From positions 1-42,687 of the forward strand of contig JAMCQB010000154.1 of NCBI GenBank assembly GCA_023382175.1: 42,687 bases of DNA, in the 5' to 3' direction. The position numbers were made by a program, and so were the translations under genes. Of the stretch, positions 9,042 through 17,232 are shown piece by piece. The notes beneath the pieces were generated by a model. That model made no database searches. It was given only the letters and a program-made list of their open reading frames with translations, and had not been told where the DNA came from. Every line of letters begins with the position of its first letter. Position 1 is the first letter of the stretch. Origin of the DNA: Nitrospirota bacterium (GTDB lineage: Bacteria > Nitrospirota > Thermodesulfovibrionia > Thermodesulfovibrionales > UBA9159).

Positions 9042-9291
9042 TTATCTTCTCAAAATGTACGATATTATTGGGCTCGTTCTCATGCACATCCTGTAGGATC
9101 TCAATAAGCTCAATCAATCCCCAGAGTTCGCTGAGATTTTCATTAGGTATGTTCGATGACTTCACACTAAGAGGCAAAGTGGGCAACAGTTTTTCAAGAG
9201 TCTTTTTCTGTTGTTTCAACAGCTTCCAGTCAATATTTTCGATGGCTTCTTGATAATTTCTATATTGCATCAACGCCCTGAAATTTCTCAT
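9034..9291 (-). CDS. Small hypothetical protein (85 aa)
   Basis: ORF overlaps the downstream gene by 8 bp and starts 8 bp after the MTase stop; operon-like packing. Confidence 0.55.
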   Translation of the reverse strand: MRNFRALMQYRNYQEAIENIDWKLLKQQKKTLEKLLPTLPLSVKSSNIPNENLSELWGLIELIEILQDVHENEPNNIVHFEKING

Positions 9292-9299
9292 AAAGTCCT

Positions 9300-11456
9300 C
9301 TACTCAAGACCGTATGCTTTGATCTCTTCGTCACTGAGCATTTCATTTGGAACAGTGCGATAGTGCTTCTCGTCCTTGATCGAAATCTCGCCTTCACTTC
9401 GTTCGAACTCGAACAGGGCGATCAAGCCACCCTCCATAAACTGAGCAGCAACTGGTCGGCAGATGAGCGACGGGAATTTGGCTTCACAAACCGCCACATC
9501 TTGTTCAATCTGCACTATTCCTATTTGTTCATTTCTCCCTTTCGCTTGCACGGGGATTGCAAACTGTTGTCCTTGTTTATTAACGCCGACATAGATCTCA
9601 TCAGTCTCTACCTGGCCCATACCCGGAGCGGTCGTTCGCAAATGGCTCTGAAGCGAATAGCATGTAACCCCTAAAAAGGTGTCAATGAGGCGATTGTAGC
9701 GAAGGATTGCGAGCAAAGCCTGCTCATCATTTAAGGCATAGCGGCGAATGATTTCCGGTGTCGCATCCAACACTTTTATCTTTGTAAGCCTGGGATTAGG
9801 GGTGATTCGATGAATTTGACTTTTTGAGAATTGATACTTGCCGCGCCCAATTGAACGAATAATCCATTCTTCGCCTTTGGAAAGAAGATCCCTGATCCTC
9901 CCAGGCAGCTCATTTCGATACCTATATGAATAGATAATGTCTCCCAGGTTCTTAGGGAGTTTTATTTTAAGTCTCTTGGATGCTTTTTCGAATTCTTCGC
10001 GATCAAAAGTTACTTCAGTGGTTCCTTCTGAATAGTTTTTGAAGAATACTTCTTCAATTAACACATCATAGCGATTTTTTTCCTCTGACATACCTTCCTC
10101 CAATGGAGATGATTCAATCTTAAGAGACCGATTACTGTCAAACCCCTTCCATTCGAACATAACGACCTCTTCGCGCAACTGCTGCCTGGTTGCGGTGGCC
10201 AGCCTCGTCCTAAAGAGATCAATTCCCAACACTCTATAACCAAGCTCTGTTGCAATGTCGGCCAGTAGCTCACCCGTCGGTATCAGTACCTGCAAATATG
10301 ACGCCTGGTCTCCAACGACATACGCCAACTTGGCTCCGGGTTTTAGTATGTTCCTCAAGTCTGCCAAATGTCGCTTAATGCCGCCAAAATATAATCTTGC
10401 CACCCGATGGTAAAGCCTCTCGAATCCAGAGGTTTTATTTAATGCGATGCGTCTTCGTTCAATCTCACGTGCAAGACGATCAATTTTACTACCTGTGGGT
10501 ATCAGGTCATCGTCCCTGTCAGCAGCAAACACGTTTCGCGTATTCGACCTGAGTAAGCTTTCCTTTAATTGTCGCAAGTCTTGTCTGCTCCGTAAAAAGC
10601 CCAACAGAGTGGATTCAAGGCGTGTAGTTCGCGTATAATCCTTTTCGTTCGGATATGGGGGCGAAGTTATTACTGCGTCCACAAATGGATTCTCGAATCT
10701 GCTGCCACAATCCCTGGCATCCAACATCAGACACGTTGTCTGTGCGCATTCTCTGTCACGCACGGAAGCCAAGTCGTCACACATCTCAGTCACCTTGCGA
10801 AACCAGTACTCGAAGACCTTTGCATCGCTCTTCTTGCCGTGACTGACACCTACTTCAGGACCGAACTCAAGGTTGCTGGCTTCGTGGACCGATGTGTGAG
10901 CAAATGCTAACCGCAACAAATCTTTGATACGATTATCCTCTATAATGGCTATTTCATCACGTAGAATAAGGCACTTGTGAAGCGGTAACGGGCTGATTGA
11001 ACCTTGCAGAACCACAGACTCTTCGTCTTGTGAAAACCTCCTCAACTGCACGGATTCCCTGTCAAGGATATCTTTAGCGCGCTCGCAAACAGCCGCTGCG
11101 GTATCTCGGATACGAACTGGATCAATATCCCACGTTGTTTTCACTTGTGACGCATACCATGCAACGGGATTAGTTTCAAAACCAACAGCTGGGATTCCCT
11201 GTTTTTTGGCTTCAACCAAGGTCGTACCCGTCCCGCAAAACGGATCGAGTATTGTCATATCGGAGGTCAGTTCCAAAACGTGAATGTAATAAGCGACAAG
11301 ATGAGGGGGAAAAGAGAGAACAAATCGATACCAGTCATGAAATTGTCTATCTGAAGCCGTCATGCGGTTATTTCTGGAATCGCTCGGGTCAAGAATATCC
11401 AGAAAGGTGGCAGCATCTGTTCCAAGGTTTTGCAGTGTCAACTGTTTGATATTCAT
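9300..11456 (-). CDS. DNA methyltransferase fused to endonuclease-like C-terminal domain
   Basis: DPFCGTGTTLVEAKKQGIPAVGFETNP (motif I) and ITSPPYPNEKDYTR (motif IV); C-terminal VETDEIYVGVNKQGQQFAIPVQAKGRNEQIGIVQIEQD resembles a PD-(D/E)XK-type nuclease core. Confidence 0.8.
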   Translation of the reverse strand: MNIKQLTLQNLGTDAATFLDILDPSDSRNNRMTASDRQFHDWYRFVLSFPPHLVAYYIHVLELTSDMTILDPFCGTGTTLVEAKKQGIPAVGFETNPVAWYASQVKTTWDIDPVRIRDTAAAVCERAKDILDRESVQLRRFSQDEESVVLQGSISPLPLHKCLILRDEIAIIEDNRIKDLLRLAFAHTSVHEASNLEFGPEVGVSHGKKSDAKVFEYWFRKVTEMCDDLASVRDRECAQTTCLMLDARDCGSRFENPFVDAVITSPPYPNEKDYTRTTRLESTLLGFLRSRQDLRQLKESLLRSNTRNVFAADRDDDLIPTGSKIDRLAREIERRRIALNKTSGFERLYHRVARLYFGGIKRHLADLRNILKPGAKLAYVVGDQASYLQVLIPTGELLADIATELGYRVLGIDLFRTRLATATRQQLREEVVMFEWKGFDSNRSLKIESSPLEEGMSEEKNRYDVLIEEVFFKNYSEGTTEVTFDREEFEKASKRLKIKLPKNLGDIIYSYRYRNELPGRIRDLLSKGEEWIIRSIGRGKYQFSKSQIHRITPNPRLTKIKVLDATPEIIRRYALNDEQALLAILRYNRLIDTFLGVTCYSLQSHLRTTAPGMGQVETDEIYVGVNKQGQQFAIPVQAKGRNEQIGIVQIEQDVAVCEAKFPSLICRPVAAQFMEGGLIALFEFERSEGEISIKDEKHYRTVPNEMLSDEEIKAYGLE

Positions 11457-11489
11457 TTCAGCAAAACATACCTAAGCTCGTCTTCAATT

Positions 11490-11503
11490 GATTCAATTGA
11501 ATC
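11490..11503. promoter_or_regulatory. 14-bp perfect palindrome upstream of the MTase operon (possible operator)
   Basis: GATTCAATTGAATC is self-complementary, overlaps TTCAATTGA x2, and lies about 34 bp upstream of the ATG. Confidence 0.45.
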
Positions 11504-11561
11504 ATAAAAAGGAAGCTTTGTCAAGAAAAATTTCTGAGCGGCGGAAGAAAGACCAAGAGTT

Positions 11562-12404
11562 CTACACTTCCGGCAGCAGGATGCTGATCTGCGCGCCGGG
11601 GAAAGGGGTGAGATCCAGCTCCTTCTCTTTTCCCCTTGCCCATTTGGGGAGTATGGAAAGCCTTGCCGTCCCCGAGCGTATGGAGAGCTTGCCGTTCCAT
11701 TGATGCACGAATTTCCTCACCGCAGCAAGACCATGTCCCCTCCCCTGGTCAGTGAAGCGGGATGCGCCGTGGAGAAGGGCCTTTTCTATGGCATGGAGAT
11801 CGTTTCTCAGGAGGAACCTGTCGGAGAGGGAATTCATGAAACCGATGCCGGTATCCATGACCGCGATTTTTACGACGTTCTTGTTCAGGTTCTGAAAATG
11901 ATATTTCTGGATCCCCACAAATCCCTTGTTTTCGCTGTGTTCGATGATGTTCTGGCATACTTCTGAAAGAGCTACGATGAAGTCATTTATCGCTTTTTCA
12001 TTATAATGGAGGTGCGTAGTCAGGATTGAATGGGCACGTTCTTTCACTCTGCCGACAATAAAATGTATATCATCAGATTTTTCTATCGGTGTTATCTCAA
12101 GCAAGACATCGGAATAAGAACTCCTCGGGTATTTCCCCGCAATCTCCGGCCTGGCAGGCTCAAGCGTGAAATAATTTCCGGCAAACTTAAAGAAATCCAT
12201 TCTTTCGAGATATCGAAGAACTTCCTCTGATTCGGGGAGGTGGAGGGTTTTTTGAAGTCCCGCCTTTTTGAAAACTTCTCCCATCTCAAGAATGCCGACC
12301 ATCCCATACGGATCAATGAAGGCTGCGTTCCGGAGGTCCAGAACCGAAGACCGCATAAAATGGTCCAGGGCTTTTTCAAAGGTCTCCTCTGTTATCTGTG
12401 TCAT
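11562..12404 (-). CDS. STAS plus HATPase (anti-sigma-factor-type) regulatory protein
   Basis: N-terminal STAS-like LDLRNAAFIDPYGMVGILEMGEVFKKAG; VALSEVCQNIIEHSE N-box and VMDTGIGF G-box. ATG at 12404 overlaps the upstream TGA (ATGA). Confidence 0.7.
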   Translation of the reverse strand: MTQITEETFEKALDHFMRSSVLDLRNAAFIDPYGMVGILEMGEVFKKAGLQKTLHLPESEEVLRYLERMDFFKFAGNYFTLEPARPEIAGKYPRSSYSDVLLEITPIEKSDDIHFIVGRVKERAHSILTTHLHYNEKAINDFIVALSEVCQNIIEHSENKGFVGIQKYHFQNLNKNVVKIAVMDTGIGFMNSLSDRFLLRNDLHAIEKALLHGASRFTDQGRGHGLAAVRKFVHQWNGKLSIRSGTARLSILPKWARGKEKELDLTPFPGAQISILLPEV

Positions 12405-12844
12405 CCTGTCACGTCTCGCTTTCGGCGATTTCGGTGCGGACCAGGGCAAGTATCCCTTAACCTCCGGTAGAGGTCATTTCCCTCGCAAGCCCATCTCCAT
12501 GAGCACGAGTTGCAATAGGCCTGGCGCCATGCCGGAAATATCTCCGGGATTCTTTCCCCTATCTCTGCCCATCTGATCTTCACTCCCCGAGAAAGCTTAA
12601 GGAGGTCCAGCGCCGTCCTGTCCATCTCTCCGATCCCCTTGTCTGCGTCCTCTCTGTACTGACATCTGGTATGGTTCAGGTAAGGACACTTTGCGCAGAT
12701 GTCATCAGCCCCGCAATGTACCTCAATCCCCCTGTCCTGTGCAGACCTGATAACGCGTGTAAGGTTTTCGACGAACTCTTCATTATAGCCTTCTCCTTTA
12801 AAGAAGTGCAGGCATACAAGATGATGTCCTCTCAGCCTCGGCAT
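12401..12844 (-). CDS. DUF1284 family Cys-rich protein
   Basis: MPRLRGHHLVCLHFFKGEGY...CGADDICAKCPYL...CSWRWACEG. Confidence 0.75.
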   Translation of the reverse strand: MPRLRGHHLVCLHFFKGEGYNEEFVENLTRVIRSAQDRGIEVHCGADDICAKCPYLNHTRCQYREDADKGIGEMDRTALDLLKLSRGVKIRWAEIGERIPEIFPAWRQAYCNSCSWRWACEGNDLYRRLRDTCPGPHRNRRKRDVTG

Positions 12845-13005
12845 AAAACCTCAATAAAACATTGCGAGAAGCATAGTCTTAAGTGGCAGAGTGCCAATAG
12901 TCTCAGTCCGCCTTCCGCCGTAAACTTTACGTTTTCCCGGTAGTAATTCTGAAACAGGTTTATCCTGATGACCTCACCATCATAAGATGAGTAGGTTGGT
13001 TTCAG

Positions 13006-13035
13006 TTGTCCGCAATCAATTGTTTATTATATAAT
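13006..13035 (+). promoter_or_regulatory. Putative sigma70-like promoter for lysA
   Basis: TTGTCC (13006-13011), 18-bp spacer, perfect TATAAT (13030-13035), 41 bp before the lysA ATG. Confidence 0.55.
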
Positions 13036-13076
13036 ACTTTCACCCGTGGAGAAAAGATTGCGTCAAGGAGAACCCC

Positions 13077-14330
13077 ATGCACTTTTTTAGATACAGAAAC
13101 GGCGAGTTATATGCTGAAGACGTCCCCGTGAGAGAGCTCGCGGAAGCCTATGGAACGCCGCTCTACATCTACAGTTACAGCACCCTTCTCCGCCACTTCA
13201 GGGCCTATGACAATGCCTTCGACGGCGTACCCCATATCATCTGTTTTGCCCTGAAGGCAAACTCCAATACCTCCGTACTCAGATTGTTTGCGAAGAACGG
13301 CGGCGGCGCTGACGTGGTATCAGGGGGAGAGATATTCAGGGCGCTGAAAGCAGGGATCCCTCCCCGTAAGATCGTCTATGCGGGTGTGGGCAAGACAGAA
13401 AAGGAGATCCGCTTTGCCCTGAAATCAAGGATACTGATGTTCAATGTGGAGTCGGAAAGCGAGCTCATGGAGATCGACAGGATCGCCGGGGTCATGAAGG
13501 TGAAGGCTCCCATCTCCCTCAGGGTCAACCCTGATATCGATCCCGGGACGCATCCCTATATCGCTACCGGTTTGAAGGAACACAAGTTCGGCATTCCCAT
13601 AGAGGCGGCCTTTGAATATTACAAGCTCGCAGAGCGCCTGGAAAACACAGAGATCGTGGGTATCCATAAACATATCGGCTCACAGATCACAAAGGTATCT
13701 CCCTTTGTGGATGCGCTGAAAAAGACCCTTCTCCTTGTGGATGAACTGAAGGAACACGGAGTGGACATACGCTATTTCGACATCGGAGGCGGTCTCGGTA
13801 TTACGTACAAGGACGAGGAGCCTCCGGTACCCCGGGACCTTGCACGGAGCCTCCTGCCGTTGCTCAGGGGAAGGCGGCTCACCATCATCATGGAGCCCGG
13901 CAGGTCCATCGTGGGCAACGCAGGAATACTGGTCACCAAGGTGCTCTATCTCAAGAAGGGTGAGGAAAAGGATTTTGTGATCGTGGACGCAGGGATGAAT
14001 GACCTCATACGACCGTCATTTTACGGCGCATACCATCACATACAGCCGGTGGAAAAGAAGCGGAGAAAAAACATCCTTGCTGATATTGTCGGTCCCATAT
14101 GCGAGTCAGGGGATTTCCTCGGAAAGGAAAGGGAGATGCCTGATGTGAAGCCGAGGGAATACCTTGCGGTGATGTCGGCAGGGGCCTATGGCTTCACCAT
14201 GAGTTCAAATTACAACAGCAGACCTCGGGCTGCAGAAGTGATGGTGAAGGGAAAGGACTTTTCCCTGGTGAACAAAAGGGAGACGTACAGGGACCTCGTA
14301 AGGGGAGAGGTCGTTCCCGGTTTTCTCTAA
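13077..14330 (+). CDS. lysA: Diaminopimelate decarboxylase
   Basis: ICFALKANSN PLP-lysine motif, HKHIGSQI, DIGGGLGITY, EPGRSIVGNAG, CESGDFLGKER, GAYGFTMSSNYNSRPR. Confidence 0.96.
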   Translation: MHFFRYRNGELYAEDVPVRELAEAYGTPLYIYSYSTLLRHFRAYDNAFDGVPHIICFALKANSNTSVLRLFAKNGGGADVVSGGEIFRALKAGIPPRKIVYAGVGKTEKEIRFALKSRILMFNVESESELMEIDRIAGVMKVKAPISLRVNPDIDPGTHPYIATGLKEHKFGIPIEAAFEYYKLAERLENTEIVGIHKHIGSQITKVSPFVDALKKTLLLVDELKEHGVDIRYFDIGGGLGITYKDEEPPVPRDLARSLLPLLRGRRLTIIMEPGRSIVGNAGILVTKVLYLKKGEEKDFVIVDAGMNDLIRPSFYGAYHHIQPVEKKRRKNILADIVGPICESGDFLGKEREMPDVKPREYLAVMSAGAYGFTMSSNYNSRPRAAEVMVKGKDFSLVNKRETYRDLVRGEVVPGFL

Positions 14331-14357
14331 AGGTGTGCATCATGTTTGGTATCGGCG

Positions 14358-15242
14358 ATGAAACTTGAATTTACCAAAATGCACGGTCTGGGGAATGATT
14401 TTATCCTCATAGATTGCAGGGGCTTCGAGCCTCCGGCTCTGCGCGGTCTTGCGCAACAACTCTGTCACAGAAGGTTCGGCATCGGCGCTGACCAGCTTCT
14501 CCTCCTGTATCCCTCTGATGGCGCGGATTTCAAAATGCGCATCTTTAATGCTGATGGCAGCGAGGTCGAGATGTGCGGCAACGGCATACGGTGTTTTGCC
14601 AAATATATCTGGGACAGGGGCCTGTCGGATAAGAGGATTCTGGAGGTCGAAACCATAGCAGGCATTATAAGACCCGAAAAGGTCGATGGTCTTGTCAGGG
14701 TGGACATGGGTGAGCCGATTTTCGAGCCGGAAAAGATTCCGGTAAAGATAGTTCCAAGTTCAAAGTTCAAAGTTCAAAGTTCTGAGAAAGAAAACGCAAC
14801 ACTCAACACAAAACACTCAACACCGGTTGTCGATTATCCCCTTCAAATTGATGACAGGGAGTTCAAAATAACCTGCGTTTCCATGGGGAATCCCCATGCA
14901 GTGATTATTGTTGACAACGTGTCGGAATTCCCGGTAGCATACTATGGACCGATGATAGAGAATCATTCCCTCTTTCCAAAGAGGACGAATGTTGAATTTA
15001 TTGAGGTTATGAGCTCCTCGGAGATAAAGATGCGGGTTTGGGAAAGGGGCTCCGGTGAGACCATGGCATGCGGAACAGGGGCAGCAGCGTCTGCTGTTGC
15101 AACTCATCTAAAGATGCTGGCGGAAAAGTCTGTCACTGTGCATCTGAACGGAGGGGATTTATCCATCGACTGGGCCGCAGACAATCACGTTTATATGACA
15201 GGGCCGGCGGTGGAAGTATTTATCGGGGCAATAACTCTTTAG
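14358..15242 (+). CDS. dapF: Diaminopimelate epimerase with repeat-derived internal insertion
   Basis: MKLEFTKMHGLGNDFILID, EMCGNGIRCFAKY, MGNPHAVI, GSGETMACGTGAAAS. Confidence 0.95.
   Translation: MKLEFTKMHGLGNDFILIDCRGFEPPALRGLAQQLCHRRFGIGADQLLLLYPSDGADFKMRIFNADGSEVEMCGNGIRCFAKYIWDRGLSDKRILEVETIAGIIRPEKVDGLVRVDMGEPIFEPEKIPVKIVPSSKFKVQSSEKENATLNTKHSTPVVDYPLQIDDREFKITCVSMGNPHAVIIVDNVSEFPVAYYGPMIENHSLFPKRTNVEFIEVMSSSEIKMRVWERGSGETMACGTGAAASAVATHLKMLAEKSVTVHLNGGDLSIDWAADNHVYMTGPAVEVFIGAITL
14751..14825 (+). repeat. Two heptamer tandem arrays inside dapF
   Basis: gttccaa|gttcaaa|gttcaaa|gttcaaa|gttctga (14751-14785) and aacactc|aacacaa|aacactc|aacaccg (14798-14825). Confidence 0.85.
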
Positions 15243-15246
15243 ACCA

Positions 15247-15531
15247 ATGGAGGGGATTGTGGAGGAGAGAAGAAACATCGAAAGAAGGCCGCATATAAGC
15301 AGCATCCAGTATTCCGTCACGGTCCTTGAATTCAGGGATCGCAAGAGGGTGAACTTGAAGGGTGATATTGTCGATATCAGTGATGTGGGATTGGGCATCA
15401 AAACCGATTATCCCCTTGAGCCGGGCCATGTGCTGACGTTCAATGACAACATTGGATGTCAAACGGGAATTGTTGAATGGAGTTCCAGGGTGCAGAACAA
15501 CGGATACAGGGTCGGGATCAGATTTGTTTAG
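15247..15531 (+). CDS. PilZ domain protein
   Basis: Short protein with ERRNIERRP and VDISDVGLGIKTD, a variant of the PilZ RxxxR...(D/N)xSxxG pattern. Confidence 0.75.
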   Translation: MEGIVEERRNIERRPHISSIQYSVTVLEFRDRKRVNLKGDIVDISDVGLGIKTDYPLEPGHVLTFNDNIGCQTGIVEWSSRVQNNGYRVGIRFV

Positions 15532-15600
15532 AAAGGGAAGAACGAGCAGGACGGTTGTTCAATGACCTGTGAGAGGGTAATGCCCAAGAAGGAGGATGGC

Positions 15601-16473
15601 ATGTTCAGTGGAGCTATCGTCGCAATCGTCACACCGTTTAAGAACGGGAAGGTGGACGAAAAGGCATTAGGTGACCTCATAGAGTGGCATATATCCAGCG
15701 GTACCAATGCCATAGTTCCCTGTGGCACCACGGGGGAGTCTGCAACCCTTGAATATGAAGAACACTACAGGGTTATCGAGGTAGTGATCAAGGCGGTGAA
15801 TAAGCGCGTTCCCGTTATCGCGGGGACAGGCGCCAACTCCACGGACGAGACGATAGTGATTACCAGGAAGGCCAAGAAGCTCGGAGCGGATGCTGCGCTC
15901 CTTGTTGCGCCTTACTATAACAAGCCTACCCAGGAAGGTCTCTACCGGCATTATAAGGCGGTGGCAGAGGCGGTGAAGATGCCGATTGTCCTGTACAATG
16001 TTCCGGGAAGGACCGCGGTGAATATCCTGCCTTCTACGGTGGCGAGACTTGCAGAGATCAGGAATATCGTCGCCATAAAAGAGGCGACGGGCGACATGAG
16101 GCAGGTGAGCGAGGTCATCAGGTTATGCGGAGACAGGATAACGGTTATCTCAGGGGATGACTTTACCACGTTCCCTCTCCTTGCCCTGGGAGGAAAAGGG
16201 GTGATATCGGTTACCGCAAACATAGCACCCCGGGAGGTCTCTGACATGTGCAGACTCTGGAGGGAAGGGAAATATGAAGAGTCAAGGGCATTTCATTACA
16301 GGCTGGAACCCCTGAATCAGGCGATGTTCATTGAGACAAACCCCATCCCTGCGAAAACAGCGCTTGCTTTGATGGGGAAGATACGGGAGGAATTCCGTCT
16401 CCCCCTCTGCGAGATGTCAGAGGCGAACAAGGAGAAGCTCAGGAAGACCATAAAGGATTACGGACTGATCTGA
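15601..16473 (+). CDS. dapA: 4-hydroxy-tetrahydrodipicolinate synthase
   Basis: MFSGAIVAIVTPFKNGKVD, CGTTGESATL, APYYNKPTQEGLYRHY, VPGRTAVN, IVAIKEATGD. Start moved to ATG at 15601. Confidence 0.95.
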   Translation: MFSGAIVAIVTPFKNGKVDEKALGDLIEWHISSGTNAIVPCGTTGESATLEYEEHYRVIEVVIKAVNKRVPVIAGTGANSTDETIVITRKAKKLGADAALLVAPYYNKPTQEGLYRHYKAVAEAVKMPIVLYNVPGRTAVNILPSTVARLAEIRNIVAIKEATGDMRQVSEVIRLCGDRITVISGDDFTTFPLLALGGKGVISVTANIAPREVSDMCRLWREGKYEESRAFHYRLEPLNQAMFIETNPIPAKTALALMGKIREEFRLPLCEMSEANKEKLRKTIKDYGLI

Positions 16474-16570
16474 AAAAGACAATTCGCGTGAGGCCCTTTC
16501 CGGCGATGGCCTTATTTCTTTAGCTTGTTTGCTTCGACAGAAGCATCCAGACATTCATGATGGCACAACA

Positions 16571-16594
16571 GGGGACGATGGTCTCATCGTCCCC
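16571..16594. terminator. Hairpin between convergent dapA and lipoprotein genes
   Basis: Perfect 10-bp inverted repeat GGGGACGATG-GTCT-CATCGTCCCC; no strong T-tract. Confidence 0.5.
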
Positions 16595-16614
16595 TATCCA
16601 ATATCGCATGAATC

Positions 16615-17220
16615 TTAACGGATTTTGTTTCCGTTCAGATATACTTCATACTCCTTTATCCCCTTTAAGAAGGTCGGGATTCTGGTCGGATGCGTTTTGT
16701 ACCTATAAACAGGTTTGAATTCCAGAATATTCTCTCCGCCTTCAGTCAGGGTTACTTCTCCTTCTGCAAAAAAGTTTTCCTCTGGAAATCCCAAAAACAC
16801 CTTGTGAGTCCCTGCGTGCAGTCTAATTTTCTTCTCAAGAACATACTTGAGCCCTTCGCCTGCTTCAGGATCGCGGCTTGTCTTCCCGTCTGCTTCATAA
16901 GCCGGCCTGATATCTTTAACACCGTCAACTTTCCACTTAATGCCCTGGCCGTCGATGTTAATCACAAACGGATATCCCGGCTTGCCGTGCAGAGACTCCT
17001 TTGATTCGAGAACGTAGTAGCCTTCAATATGTGTCTTGATGTTCGCGTTTATGATCAGATCAGCAAATCCCTTGGGGATTTCACTCTCATTACTTATTTC
17101 CGTGAAGACATCCAACTTTTCGCCCAGCGATCTCGACTGGATTTCCTTTGCAGCAGTTCCGCACCCCAAAAGGCTGCTCAGCAAGAGCACCGTTCCAATG
17201 GCCAGTATTAGTTTTTTCAT
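16615..17220 (-). CDS. Putative lipoprotein
   Basis: Signal peptide with lipobox-like LLSSLLGC followed by soluble domain. Confidence 0.65.
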   Translation of the reverse strand: MKKLILAIGTVLLLSSLLGCGTAAKEIQSRSLGEKLDVFTEISNESEIPKGFADLIINANIKTHIEGYYVLESKESLHGKPGYPFVINIDGQGIKWKVDGVKDIRPAYEADGKTSRDPEAGEGLKYVLEKKIRLHAGTHKVFLGFPEENFFAEGEVTLTEGGENILEFKPVYRYKTHPTRIPTFLKGIKEYEVYLNGNKIR

Positions 17221-17232
17221 TGCTTTCCTCCT

